DNA of 10,487 nucleotides from Clostridiales bacterium (GCA_021200075.1 JAJQGZ010000049.1:1-10487); one strand, 5' to 3'; shown: positions 1 through 7,987, numbered from the stretch's first letter. Notes: generated by a model not told the origin, from the sequence alone. Translations and numbers: made by a program.

Positions 1-91
1 CTTCAAAGCCGAGCTTTTTCAGTTCCTTTTGGCAATCCTTGGAAAATTGCGATTCATTGTCTGCAACAAGTACATTTAATTTATTATTCAT
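1..91 (-). CDS. spo0A: Spo0A, response-regulator master switch of sporulation (first 30 codons only)
   Basis: The reading frame starts at ATG 91-89 and runs off the window edge, so only the N-terminus is seen. It reads MNNKLNVLVADNESQFSKDC followed by QKELKKLGFE, the beta1-loop-alpha1 start of a CheY-like receiver domain. An excellent Shine-Dalgarno AAGGAGG lies at 105-99, 7 nt before the ATG. The Spo0A call rests mainly on position directly downstream of spoIVB, because spoIVB-spo0A order is conserved in spore-forming Firmicutes; the receiver fragment alone would fit other response regulators. Spo0A is the phosphorylated transcription factor that starts sporulation. Oddity: the beta1 acidic pair, usually Asp-Asp, reads Asp11-Asn12, which would weaken the Mg2+ pocket. 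Whether the phosphoacceptor Asp and the DNA-binding domain are intact cannot be seen. Confidence 0.8.
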   Translation of the reverse strand, partial: MNNKLNVLVADNESQFSKDCQKELKKLGFE

Positions 92-121
92 TGAAAGGCC
101 TCCTTGATTTGTTACTTCCAC

Positions 122-150
122 ATATTACCACTTCGGAGAACAAATTGCAA
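122..150 (-). promoter_or_regulatory. Candidate sigma-A promoter of spo0A with extended -10
   Basis: On the minus strand TTGCAA (150-145) is followed after exactly 17 bp by TAATAT (127-122), and the -10 is preceded by TGG, giving an extended -10 TGn element. Each hexamer matches 4 of 6 consensus bases. It lies about 30 bp upstream of the spo0A ATG. I looked in the 106-224 gap for a sigma-H promoter or a 0A box, which control spo0A in Bacillus, and saw no convincing one. The rest of the gap holds nothing recognisable. Confidence 0.45.
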
Positions 151-224
151 GGTATTTTCGCTTATTTTGTTGTTTGATTTTCACTTTTCGTTATTTTAAA
201 CAAAAATCTGCTCCTTAATTTATG

Positions 225-1432
225 CTATTTGCTGAGAGTTTCCGATTCTTCCAACATATTTTGAGCAAATATTGCATATCCCTTTTCGGGATTATCAACA
301 ATAACATGGATCAAAGCTCCGACGAGCTTACCGTTTTGGATTATCGGAGAGCCGCTCATCCCCTGAACGATACCGCCTGTTTTTTCAATCAATTCATCAT
401 CTGTAATTTTTATCACCATATTTTTACCGTCGGCGGCACTTCGGTATGAAATGCGTGTTATCTCCACACTGTACAGCTTTGCTTTTTCGTCGTCAACGGT
501 GCATAAAATCTATGCTTCTCCCTTTTCAACCTCTGTCGGCAAGGCTACGGCGCAGTGCATACTTTTATCAATTTCGCAGTCGTAATTGCCGTAAATTCCG
601 TAATCCGTATTAACGCTCAGAGAGCCTATAACATCATCTGTAAAATCACAGGTGAGAGAACCTGCCTCGCCCGCCGTGCTTTTATAATTTTTTGTAACGG
701 TTGTCTTTACCGCTTCTCCGTTCAAAATCGTCATTATCTCGTTAGTATCAACATCGGTTATAGGATGACCGAGAGCGGCGAGCGTGCTGTTTTTCGGATT
801 ATAAAATGTAATGGTGCCGATACCTGCCGTGGAGTCACGCACCCAAAGCCCGACCTTGTAGCACCCCTGCGACGGAGAATAGACAGGAGTGAGGGTAAAA
901 ATTTTATAAGCGGTATTTCTCTTTACTTTTATCTTATAGTCGGTTCTGTTATTATTATTCAAAATATTTTCAACCTGAGTGGAGGATGTCATTTTTTTCA
1001 CCGTTTATTTCAACGATTATATCGCCCTTTTCTATACCGGCTTCCTCGGCGGGATTACAGCTTCCCAATGCGGTTTCGACATCCCTTGTATCGACAACTA
1101 TAACTCCGTTGGTATAAAGCTTTATGCCGAAACTTTCACCGCTGACATAAACCGTCTTTTTTCTCCTGACGGGAGACTGTTACATCCTTGACCGGAATTA
1201 TGCCGAAAAGCCTGATGTCGCTTTGAGCCGAGGAAACGGATTTGTCGTTTTGATAATCCACGGCAGTATCCGATGTACTGTGAGGCACATATATATTTTT
1301 ATAGCTGACGCTTTCCAAATTATAAGTAACGGCATTATTGGGAAGAGCAAAACTGCCGAATATCACGAGGCAGTAAACAGCCGTAAGTATTACGGCAAGA
1401 ACGCAGTCGAATATGCGAATAAACTTTTTCAT
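225..1432 (-). pseudogene. spoIVB: SpoIVB serine peptidase (S55), broken by two frameshifts and one amber stop
   Basis: SpoIVB is the PDZ-containing serine protease secreted by the forespore into the intermembrane space, where it cleaves SpoIVFA and releases sigma-K processing in the mother cell. Order of parts: ATG 1432-1430 and a membrane segment near residues 8-30, then a PDZ domain (GVIVV, EEAGIEKGDIIVEING), then the S55 domain. His in ALGHPITD, Asp in KITDDEL and Ser in GGIVQGMSGSPI align with H236, D363 and S378 of B. subtilis SpoIVB, so the catalytic triad is still encoded. The frame is broken at 1157-1162 (A6 on the coding strand; A5 restores EKKTVYVSGESFG), at 992-998 (A7; A6 restores INGEKMTSSTQVENIL), and by TAG at 512-510 inside KGEA*ILCTVDD. 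Repaired length is about 401 aa, against 426 in B. subtilis. A weak GGTGG at 1440-1436 serves the start. Confidence 0.93.
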
Positions 1433-1461
1433 AAAACCACCAAAGACTTAATTAAATTCCG

Positions 1462-1484
1462 TTTTGCATATATTATTTGCAAAA
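1462..1484. repeat. 7-bp inverted repeat upstream of spoIVB
   Basis: TTTTGCA (1462-1468) and TGCAAAA (1478-1484) form a perfect inverted repeat around a 9-bp AT-only spacer. It lies 30-52 bp upstream of the spoIVB start and touches the T-tract of the pfkA terminator. It has the shape of a dimeric regulator operator, but no regulator is identifiable and an AT-rich coincidence is possible. Confidence 0.3.
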
Positions 1485-1510
1485 AAATAAGGGTATCAAG
1501 CGATGCCCTT
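1481..1510 (-). terminator. Intrinsic terminator after pfkA
   Basis: Read on the minus strand, AAGGGCATC (1510-1502), loop GCTT, GATACCCTT (1497-1489) forms a 9-bp stem with one C-A mismatch. It is followed by ATTTTTTT (1488-1481). It lies 53 bp beyond the pfkA stop codon and ends that transcript, separating pfkA from spoIVB. Confidence 0.85.
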
Positions 1511-1562
1511 AAAAAAATTATAATTAATTTTTGAAAGTTTAATTAAAACAATCGGTCGGCAA

Positions 1563-2528
1563 TCAGATAGAAACCTCGTGAGCAACATTGTAAAGCTCAA
1601 GGTCAATTCCCTTTGTCATATTGAGAGCCTCGAAAATATCGTAATCAACAATTTCCTCCTTTTGGGCGGCTACAACGCGGTTGCCGATATTATCCATAAG
1701 AAGCTTAACTGCATAGTTGCCCATACGGGTTGCCATAACTCTGTCCTTTACAGTTGGAGAACCGCCTCTTTGAACATGGCCCAAAATAAGAGAACGGGAC
1801 TCAACGCCTGTTTTAGCCTGAATTTCCTTGGCAAGGTCGTCAACATCGAGACGAACACCCTCAGCCGCAACAATAATGAAGTGCTTTTTACCGGTGCGCT
1901 GTGTTTTTTCCATACGCTCGATAATATGCTTTTGAACATCAAACTCAACCTCGGGAACAAGGATTGATGTAGCGCCGCAGGCAATACCTGCGTTAAGAGC
2001 AAGATAACCTGCTTTCCTGCCCATAACCTCAACGACTGTACATCTGTCGTGAGATTCGGAAGTATCACGAAGACGATCCACCATTTCCATAATAGTATTA
2101 AGGCAGGTATCATAACCAATTGTATAATTACAGCAGGCAATATCGTTATCAATGGTTCCAGGGACGCCAACACAGGGAATACCTCTTTCCGACAAATCCC
2201 TCGCACCTCTGAAAGAACCGTCGCCGCCGATAACGACAACACCCTCGATACCCCATTCCTGGCAAGTGCGAATAGCCTTTCTCATACCCTCTTCCGTAGC
2301 AAATTCAACCGAACGAGCAGAATAGAGAATAGTGCCGCCCCTGTTGATAATATCGGAAACGGTGCGAAGATTCATTTCAATAAAATCACCGTTGATGAGA
2401 CCGTTATATCCTCTTATAACTCCGTACACCTTCATATCATTTTCGCAGGCGGTACGAACTACGGCCCTTACTGCGGCATTCATTCCCGGAGCGTCTCCTC
2501 CGCTTGTCAGCACGGCAATGGTTTTCAT
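1563..2528 (-). CDS. pfkA: ATP-dependent 6-phosphofructokinase
   Basis: This cytoplasmic glycolytic enzyme phosphorylates fructose 6-phosphate to fructose 1,6-bisphosphate. It has 321 aa, matching the roughly 320 aa of bacterial PfkA. Motifs fall at almost the positions of the B. stearothermophilus enzyme: nucleotide loop LTSGGDAPGMNAA (7-19), GGDGS (101-105), PGTIDNDI (123-130) with catalytic Asp127, Arg162 and MGRKAG (169-174) at the sugar-phosphate site, and GHVQRGGSP (250-258). Gly104 in GGDGS marks the ATP type; PPi-dependent enzymes usually carry Asp there. The start ATG 2528-2526 is supported by CAGGAG (2543-2538), 9 nt upstream. The gene follows dnaE by 177 bp but has its own promoter and a strong terminator, so it is probably transcribed on its own or with read-through from dnaE. 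dnaE-pfkA adjacency is common in Clostridia. The gene shows no lesion. Confidence 0.98.
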   Translation of the reverse strand: MKTIAVLTSGGDAPGMNAAVRAVVRTACENDMKVYGVIRGYNGLINGDFIEMNLRTVSDIINRGGTILYSARSVEFATEEGMRKAIRTCQEWGIEGVVVIGGDGSFRGARDLSERGIPCVGVPGTIDNDIACCNYTIGYDTCLNTIMEMVDRLRDTSESHDRCTVVEVMGRKAGYLALNAGIACGATSILVPEVEFDVQKHIIERMEKTQRTGKKHFIIVAAEGVRLDVDDLAKEIQAKTGVESRSLILGHVQRGGSPTVKDRVMATRMGNYAVKLLMDNIGNRVVAAQKEEIVDYDIFEALNMTKGIDLELYNVAHEVSI

Positions 2529-2594
2529 AATAAATTTCTCCTGTAACTGTTATTTCAAAATGTCATACCCTGTCAAGGGCTGATAGATATATTT

Positions 2595-2615
2595 TCAAAG
2601 CAGTACATCAAAGCA
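2595..2615. repeat. Direct repeat in the pfkA leader
   Basis: TCAAAGCA occurs at 2595-2602 and again at 2608-2615, a 13-bp period that is a little more than one helical turn. It lies in the untranslated leader, just downstream of the predicted pfkA -10 and well ahead of the ribosome site, where a repressor could act. No known operator was recognised. Confidence 0.3.
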
Positions 2616-2631
2616 TTGCAAAATCCTATTT

Positions 2632-2659
2632 ATATTATCATATTTGCAAAAAAAGTCAA
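2632..2659 (-). promoter_or_regulatory. Sigma-A-type promoter of pfkA
   Basis: On the minus strand TTGACT (2659-2654, 5 of 6 consensus bases) is followed by a 16-bp spacer and TAATAT (2637-2632) preceded by TGA, an extended -10. It lies about 105 bp upstream of the pfkA start. A second TTGACA further down, near 2565, has no good -10 at a proper distance. Confidence 0.55.
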
Positions 2660-2705
2660 GTGCTGTCACGAGATTTTAATTATGCGTTAATCTTTTTCCG
2701 TTGAT

Positions 2706-5700
2706 CTATACGGAAAAAACGACATTTTCATCCCCGAGTATCCTTTTAAGCTCTTTAAGCTGAGTTTCGTTGACATCGACAAATTCGCTCCTGTCACGAA
2801 GCTCGTATTCATTGCTGTCTGCGTAATAAAAATACAACGGAGTATTGCCGTCAAAAATATCCGTAACTCTTTTTGCAAGGCGGATATTATCGTCATCACG
2901 GCTTTTAAAGCGGAGGAAAAGACCTCTGCGCTTCTTCTTTCGGTTCTCTGCCGAATGCGAACGTTCGGCAGATGATATATCTTTTTCGCTCGGCGGAGGG
3001 AGAATCGAGTTTGCAATTATCTTTGCGTCCTTTTCCTCCTCCAAAGACAAAGTACCGTCTACCGTTATTATACTCGTATCGTAAATAAGCGGAGAAAACT
3101 TTTCAAGTATTTTAGGAAATACCAAAACCTCTATCGAGCCGTATAAATCCTCAACGGTTACGAACGCCATTGCAGAGCCGTTTTTTGTCTGTTTGAGAAC
3201 CGTGCGTGTTATTATGCCGCAAAGCCTTACGGCTTGCCTGTCCTTATAGGCGGACATTTCCTCATTTCCGGCCTCTATTAGTTGGGAAGTGTTTGCAAAA
3301 TTACCACGCAGGCAAAGCTCGTCGTACCTGTCCATAGGGTGACCGGAAAGATAAAGTCCGGTCATTTCCTTTTCCATTTTTAAAAGCTCGGTTTTTGAAA
3401 ATTCATTGACATCGGGAAGCTGAAAATCAATACCCGTTTCCTCATTGCCGAGTTCAAAAAAGCCGACCTGACCGTATCTGGTGTTCTGCCTGTAATTATC
3501 AATATTTGTTACAAGCGTAGGCAACGCTTGGAGCATCTGCCGTCTGTTGGCGGCAAAGCAATCCATAGCTCCGCAGCGAATAAGACTTTCGGCGGCTCGG
3601 CGGTTAAAGTGCTTGTCCGCCATACGCATACAAAAGTCAGCCAAATCGGTAAAAGAACCGTTTTTACGCTCTTCTACAATATCATCGACAAATTCTCTGC
3701 CTACATTTTTTATTCCCAAAAGTCCGTAATTTATAACATTTCCGTTAGCGGTAAAACCACGCATAGATGTGTTAATATCGGGTGTGCCGAGTTTAAGCCC
3801 AAGGCGTTTGCACTCGGCTGTATATCTTGCAATTTTATTCGTCTGCTCCAAAACAGAGGTCATAAGAGCCGCCATAAATTCGGCAGGATAATAACATTTA
3901 AGATACGCCGTTTCATATGCGACAAGAGCGTAGCAGGCGGCGTGCGATTTATTGAAAGCGTATTTTGCAAAATCAGCCATTTGGTCGAATATTGCATTGG
4001 CGGCGGATGCGCTTATATCGTTTTTTGCACAACCGGCAATAAAGGTTTCCCTCTCCTGCTCCATAACGGATTTTTTCTTTTTACTCATAGCACGGCGGAC
4101 AATATCGGCTCTGCCGTAGGAATATCCGGCAAGCTCCCTGAAAATCTGCATTACCTGCTCCTGGTAAACGATACAGCCGTAGGTATTTTCAAGTATGGAC
4201 TTGAGCTTATCGGTAATGTAGCTTATCTTGGACGGATTATGCGAATTTTCAACAAAAGTATCAATCTGCTTTGCAGGGCCGGGTCTGTAAAGAGAGGTAG
4301 CCGCTATCAAATCCTCAAGAGCGGTAGGCTTTAAATTCATAAGCATCTGCTTCATACCCGAGGATTCAAACTGGAATATGCCCTCGGTCTGTCCCCTTGA
4401 AAAAAGCCTGAAAACGGCAGGGTCGTCGGTGGAAACCACTTTTATATTTATCCCGGCTGATTTTGAAGCGTCGTCGATAACGGTCAGGGTTCTCAGACCG
4501 AGGAAATCCATTTTAAGCAGACCGAGTTCCTCAAGCGTTGTCATAATATACTGTGTGACGGGAACGCCGTCGTTCGTTGCAAGCGGTACATATGACGAAA
4601 CCGGGTCACGGGTGATAACAACTCCGGCGGCGTGGGTGGAGGTATTCTTCGGCATACCCTCAACCTTTTTGACAGTTTCTATAAGCTCGTTTACCTGCGG
4701 GTCGTTTTTCATTAAAGCGGAAAGCTCCTTTGACTTTTCCACCGCCTGTTCGATTGTAATATGAAAATCATTGGGAACAAGCTTTGCAACCGCATCGACG
4801 AAGGAATACGGCATACCCATAACTCTGCCGACATCCCTGATAGCGGCACGGGTTGCAAGAGTGCCGAATGTAACTATCTGTGCAACATGGTCGCTTCCGT
4901 ATTTCTGCGTGACATAATCTATAACCTCCGAACGGCGTTCATAGCAAAAATCAATATCAAAATCAGGCATCGATACCCTTTCGGGATTTAAAAAACGCTC
5001 GAAAAGGAGATTATACTTCATAGGGTCAATATCGGTTATACCCATACAATAAGCCGCAACAGAGCCTGCTCCGGAGCCTCTGCCGGGCCCTACCGGAATA
5101 CCCTTGCTGTGGGCAAAGGAAACGAAATCCGCCACAATCAAATAGTAATCGGTATACCCCATTTTTTCAACAGTGTCAAGCTCATAGTACAGCCTGTCGT
5201 AATATTCCTTGGGCGGATTTTCGTCGTATCTTTTTTTCATTCCCCGCATACAGAGCATTTTGAAATAATCAAAATGATTCATATTATCGGGAGTTTCGTA
5301 ATAAGGCAGTTTAGTATTGCCGAACTCAAAATCAAAATTACATCTGTCGGCAATAAGCTGAGTATTGCTCAAAGCGTCGGGAACATCGGAAAAAAGCTCA
5401 CGCATTTCATCCTCGCTTTTGAGATAAAATTCCTCTGCGTGAAATTCAAGACCGGTGTCCTCGCCGATTATGTGATTGGTTGCTATACAGATAAGCACCT
5501 GCTGAATTTTCGCATCTTGCTTTTCAATATAATGCACATCGTTAGTGGCGACAAGAGGGATATTACATTCCCTTGAAATTCGCTTTAATCCCTCGTTAAC
5601 TGTCTTCTGCTCGGCAAGTCCGTGATCCTGAAGCTCGAGGAAAAAATTATCCTTTCCGAACACATCACGGTACCAAAGCGCCGACCTTTTTGCAGAATCG

Positions 5701-6149
5701 TAATCACGGCTTAAAAGAGCCTGGGGAATTTCCCCTGCAAGGCAGGCGGAAAGGCAAATCAGACCGCCGTGATATTTTTCGAGTATATCACGGTCAACAC
5801 GGGGTTTGAAATAAAATCCCTCTGTGTATGATTTTGAAACAAGCTTTATAAGATTTTTATATCCGACTTCATTTTCACAAAGCAGAATGAGGTGGTTATA
5901 ATTTTTATCAAGCGCATTTTCTTTATCAAATCTGGTTCTTGCGGCGACATAAACCTCACAGCCGATAATCGGCTTTATACCCTGAGAGCGGCAAGCCTTA
6001 TAAAAATCAACAGCCCCGTACATATTACCGTGATCCGTAATTGCAAGGGACTGCATACCGAGACTCTTTGTACGCATAACCAACTGCTCGATTCGGCAAG
6101 CGCCGTCGAGAAGCGAAAATTCAGTATGCGTATGCAAATGAGTAAACAT
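2706..6149 (-). CDS. dnaE: DNA polymerase III alpha subunit, DnaE type
   Basis: This replicative-type C-family polymerase has 1147 aa, close to the usual 1100-1170. Order of domains: PHP (1-270), palm/thumb/fingers (about 285-800), a helix-hairpin-helix near GLLGIKNVG (809-817), an OB fold (about 972-1055) and a C-terminal domain (about 1085-1147). Catalytic Asp398 and Asp400 sit in PDFDIDF (395-401) and the third Asp548 in KMDFLGL. The PHP metal residues appear complete (H6, H8, D39/H40, E65, H86, D204, H206), unlike the degenerate E. coli PHP, so it may bind metal and proofread; that is inference. There is no PolC-type exonuclease insertion, so this is not PolC. The start ATG 6149-6147 has AAAGGA (6166-6161), 11 nt upstream. 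It lies 63 bp after whiA without a terminator, probably the same operon. A lysine/arginine-rich linker around 1058-1088 is the one loosely conserved part. Confidence 0.98.
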   Translation of the reverse strand: MFTHLHTHTEFSLLDGACRIEQLVMRTKSLGMQSLAITDHGNMYGAVDFYKACRSQGIKPIIGCEVYVAARTRFDKENALDKNYNHLILLCENEVGYKNLIKLVSKSYTEGFYFKPRVDRDILEKYHGGLICLSACLAGEIPQALLSRDYDSAKRSALWYRDVFGKDNFFLELQDHGLAEQKTVNEGLKRISRECNIPLVATNDVHYIEKQDAKIQQVLICIATNHIIGEDTGLEFHAEEFYLKSEDEMRELFSDVPDALSNTQLIADRCNFDFEFGNTKLPYYETPDNMNHFDYFKMLCMRGMKKRYDENPPKEYYDRLYYELDTVEKMGYTDYYLIVADFVSFAHSKGIPVGPGRGSGAGSVAAYCMGITDIDPMKYNLLFERFLNPERVSMPDFDIDFCYERRSEVIDYVTQKYGSDHVAQIVTFGTLATRAAIRDVGRVMGMPYSFVDAVAKLVPNDFHITIEQAVEKSKELSALMKNDPQVNELIETVKKVEGMPKNTSTHAAGVVITRDPVSSYVPLATNDGVPVTQYIMTTLEELGLLKMDFLGLRTLTVIDDASKSAGINIKVVSTDDPAVFRLFSRGQTEGIFQFESSGMKQMLMNLKPTALEDLIAATSLYRPGPAKQIDTFVENSHNPSKISYITDKLKSILENTYGCIVYQEQVMQIFRELAGYSYGRADIVRRAMSKKKKSVMEQERETFIAGCAKNDISASAANAIFDQMADFAKYAFNKSHAACYALVAYETAYLKCYYPAEFMAALMTSVLEQTNKIARYTAECKRLGLKLGTPDINTSMRGFTANGNVINYGLLGIKNVGREFVDDIVEERKNGSFTDLADFCMRMADKHFNRRAAESLIRCGAMDCFAANRRQMLQALPTLVTNIDNYRQNTRYGQVGFFELGNEETGIDFQLPDVNEFSKTELLKMEKEMTGLYLSGHPMDRYDELCLRGNFANTSQLIEAGNEEMSAYKDRQAVRLCGIITRTVLKQTKNGSAMAFVTVEDLYGSIEVLVFPKILEKFSPLIYDTSIITVDGTLSLEEEKDAKIIANSILPPPSEKDISSAERSHSAENRKKKRRGLFLRFKSRDDDNIRLAKRVTDIFDGNTPLYFYYADSNEYELRDRSEFVDVNETQLKELKRILGDENVVFSV
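2947..2972. repeat. Perfect 9-bp inverted repeat inside the dnaE linker
   Basis: TCTGCCGAA (2947-2955) and TTCGGCAGA (2964-2972) are perfect inverted copies around an 8-base loop, and CGAACGTTCG (2958-2967) is itself palindromic. The segment encodes SSAERSHSAENR in the charged linker before the C-terminal domain. No T-tract follows on either strand, so it is not a terminator. Confidence 0.6.
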
Positions 6150-6212
6150 TATTTCAACATTCCTTTATACCGTGAAGAATAAATATGAACCGTGAGTATC
6201 AAAAATATGGTG

Positions 6213-7103
6213 CTATAAATCCAAATCCTGTGATATTTCGACAATTCTTTTGAGCCGATGATTTACCCCGGAGCGTGAAAGACCGCTGAGCTTTGCCAAA
6301 TCCGAAAGGGATGCTTCGGGATTTTCAAGCCGTAAGTCGGCGATTTCCTCCAGCTCTTTTTTGAGGTAATTCAGTCCTCTTTTTTTCTTAATTTTTTCAA
6401 CAGCCGCAATTTGCTCGCAGCTTGCATTCACCGTTTTTTCGATATTGGCTGTTTCACAATTTGCGGCACGGTTAGCCTTATTTCGTATATCCTTGACTAT
6501 TTCAATATTCATCATATCGAACATTGCCGATGAAGCGCCGATTAAATAAAGGCAGTCCTCTATCGTTTCGCTGTCTTTATAATAGACGATGTTATATCCC
6601 TTTCTGATTACCGTTTTGGGCGGTATATCACATTCTGAAAGGAGAGTCGCAATGCTCTTTGACAAATTAAGATACGGCACAGTAAATTCGAGGTGATAAT
6701 CCTTTTGCGGGTCGGAAACAGTTGCGCAGGAAATAAACGCTCCCGCAAGAAAAGCGTTGACGCAGTTATCGCAGGTAAAATTGGAATAATTGATTTTAAG
6801 ACTTCCGGCGGTTTCGTGGGAGAAAACCTTTAATATCCTTTCGCAAACCGCTTTATCCTCCGCCATAACGGAGTAGCTCCTCGCCTGAGGAGTTGCCTTG
6901 ACCGAGCATTTTACATTGCAGTATTTGTACAATAAATCGCAGTACAGCTTTGCCGCTTCTTTATTTTCCGTCTGAATACCAACGCCGTAAACGGAAAAGC
7001 TTTTGCCGAAAAGGCTCATTCCGTACAAAAACGCTTTTTCACAGCATTGATTTTCATATTCATTTTTCAGCAATTCGTCCTTGACCTGTTTTGAAAACGA
7101 CAT
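6213..7103 (-). CDS. whiA: DNA-binding regulator WhiA
   Basis: WhiA is a DNA-binding protein conserved in Gram-positives. In Streptomyces it controls sporulation septation, and in Bacillus it affects cell division and chromosome segregation. The protein has 296 aa, near the usual 300-320. It opens with MSFSKQVKDEL, typical for the family, followed by a degenerate LAGLIDADG homing-endonuclease fold with AFLAGAFISCATVSDP (117-132). The hallmark NKANRAANCETANIEKTVNA lies near 208-227. A C-terminal helix-turn-helix covers about 258-291 (SLSDLAKLSGLSRSGVNHRL). Start ATG 7103-7101 follows the rapZ stop by 20 bp with only a weak purine-rich ribosome site, which suggests translational coupling to rapZ. 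Homopolymer runs at 6380-6386 (T7) and 6392-6397 (T6) keep the frame. The yvcK/gapR gene that often lies between rapZ and whiA is absent. Confidence 0.97.
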   Translation of the reverse strand: MSFSKQVKDELLKNEYENQCCEKAFLYGMSLFGKSFSVYGVGIQTENKEAAKLYCDLLYKYCNVKCSVKATPQARSYSVMAEDKAVCERILKVFSHETAGSLKINYSNFTCDNCVNAFLAGAFISCATVSDPQKDYHLEFTVPYLNLSKSIATLLSECDIPPKTVIRKGYNIVYYKDSETIEDCLYLIGASSAMFDMMNIEIVKDIRNKANRAANCETANIEKTVNASCEQIAAVEKIKKKRGLNYLKKELEEIADLRLENPEASLSDLAKLSGLSRSGVNHRLKRIVEISQDLDL

Positions 7104-7123
7104 TTTAATTAATTCTTTCTGCG

Positions 7124-7987
7124 CTATCTGCGGTTAATATCCCTGTGGTAAACGGAAACATTATCCCACTTTTTTGAAAAATAATCGTTAAGTGCCTCCG
7201 CTATGGCGACGCTCCTGTGATTTCCGCCCGTACAGCCGATTGCAAAAACTATCTGGCTCTTGCCCTCTTTTATATAAAGAGGATTCAGAAAATCGAGCAA
7301 ATCTATCATCTTTTTAAGCAATTCGTTTGACTCATCAAATGAGAATACAAAATTCTTTACCTCATCATCAAGCCCGGTTTTATCCCTCAAAGCCTCGTTC
7401 CAATAAGGATTAGGCAGACACCTTACATCAATTACAAAATCCGCCGAGGACGGAATACCGTACTTGAAGCCGAACGACATACAGTGAATGCTCATCACTT
7501 CCCTGTTGCCGCCGAGCAAAATCCTTGCAAGCTGTGAACGAAGCTTTGGAGTGTCAATATCCGTTGTATCTATCACATAATCCGCTTTAAGGCGAAGCGG
7601 AGCGAGAATATTCTTTTCGTAAGCTATCGCTTCCGAAATATTGCCGTTGAATTTATCGGCAAACGGATGCTTCCTGCGTGTGAGCTTGTATCTTTTTAAT
7701 GCCTCGCTGTCCTTGACATCAAGGTAAACTATCTTGGAATCGTAGCCGAAGCTTTTCGCATCGTCAACACTGTTGATGAATTTTTCAAAAACACGGCTCG
7801 ATCTAACATCGACAGCCATAGCAACTTTTTGGTATTCGTTGCCCTTGGAAAGTAAATCCATAAAGGTTGTTATAAGCTCCGGAGGCATATTGTCAATGCA
7901 ATAATATCCTACATCCTCCATAAAGCCCATTGCGGTGGATTTACCCGCACCGCTTACACCGGTTATAATAATAAGCTCCTTGCTCAT
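7124..7987 (-). CDS. rapZ: RapZ/YvcJ family nucleotide-binding protein
   Basis: This is a P-loop protein with ATPase/GTPase activity in the family. In E. coli RapZ hands the small RNA GlmZ to RNase E and so controls glucosamine-6-phosphate synthase. In Firmicutes YvcJ also acts on UDP-sugar/cell-wall metabolism, but the exact role is less clear. It has 287 aa, the family's usual size. Walker A GVSGAGKS spans 10-17, KRYKLTRRKHPF follows in the middle of the N-terminal domain, and the signature GCTGGNHRSV spans 251-260 in the C-terminal domain. Start ATG 7987-7985 has AGAGGA (8000-7995), 7 nt upstream. It is the first gene of a probable rapZ-whiA-dnaE transcript and is preceded by a clear promoter. 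Its neighbour murB, 2.2 kb upstream, is also its usual neighbour, which indicates that the three genes between them were inserted or are lineage-specific. Confidence 0.97.
   Translation of the reverse strand: MSKELIIITGVSGAGKSTAMGFMEDVGYYCIDNMPPELITTFMDLLSKGNEYQKVAMAVDVRSSRVFEKFINSVDDAKSFGYDSKIVYLDVKDSEALKRYKLTRRKHPFADKFNGNISEAIAYEKNILAPLRLKADYVIDTTDIDTPKLRSQLARILLGGNREVMSIHCMSFGFKYGIPSSADFVIDVRCLPNPYWNEALRDKTGLDDEVKNFVFSFDESNELLKKMIDLLDFLNPLYIKEGKSQIVFAIGCTGGNHRSVAIAEALNDYFSKKWDNVSVYHRDINRR

Noticed and set aside
225..467. A free-standing 80-aa gene with GMSGSPI.
   Set aside because: It is in the same frame as the piece before it and holds the catalytic Ser of SpoIVB; its GTG is an internal Val codon.
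510..512. TAG recoding (reassigned amber or pyrrolysine) as the reason for the stop inside spoIVB.
   Set aside because: dnaE, whiA, rapZ and spoIVB itself all end in TAG at the expected family length, so TAG works as a normal stop in this organism.
510..1001. A free-standing 163-aa gene starting at GTG 1001.
   Set aside because: It starts in the middle of the PDZ domain, has no ribosome site and is plainly the central part of SpoIVB.
555..1103. Plus-strand reading frame of 182 codons opposite spoIVB, and the similar long plus-strand frames opposite dnaE and pfkA.
   Set aside because: They mirror genes with clear family matches, lack ribosome sites and encode nothing recognisable.
992..1162. 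Programmed -1 ribosomal frameshifting at the A-runs of spoIVB.
   Set aside because: Both sites need a +1 shift (skipping one base); the -1 frame does not continue the SpoIVB protein, and family members are encoded in one frame.
2563..2576. Small hairpin CCCT-GTCA-AGGG in the dnaE-pfkA gap as a terminator or operator.
   Set aside because: The stem is only 4 bp with no T-tract; it is probably chance.
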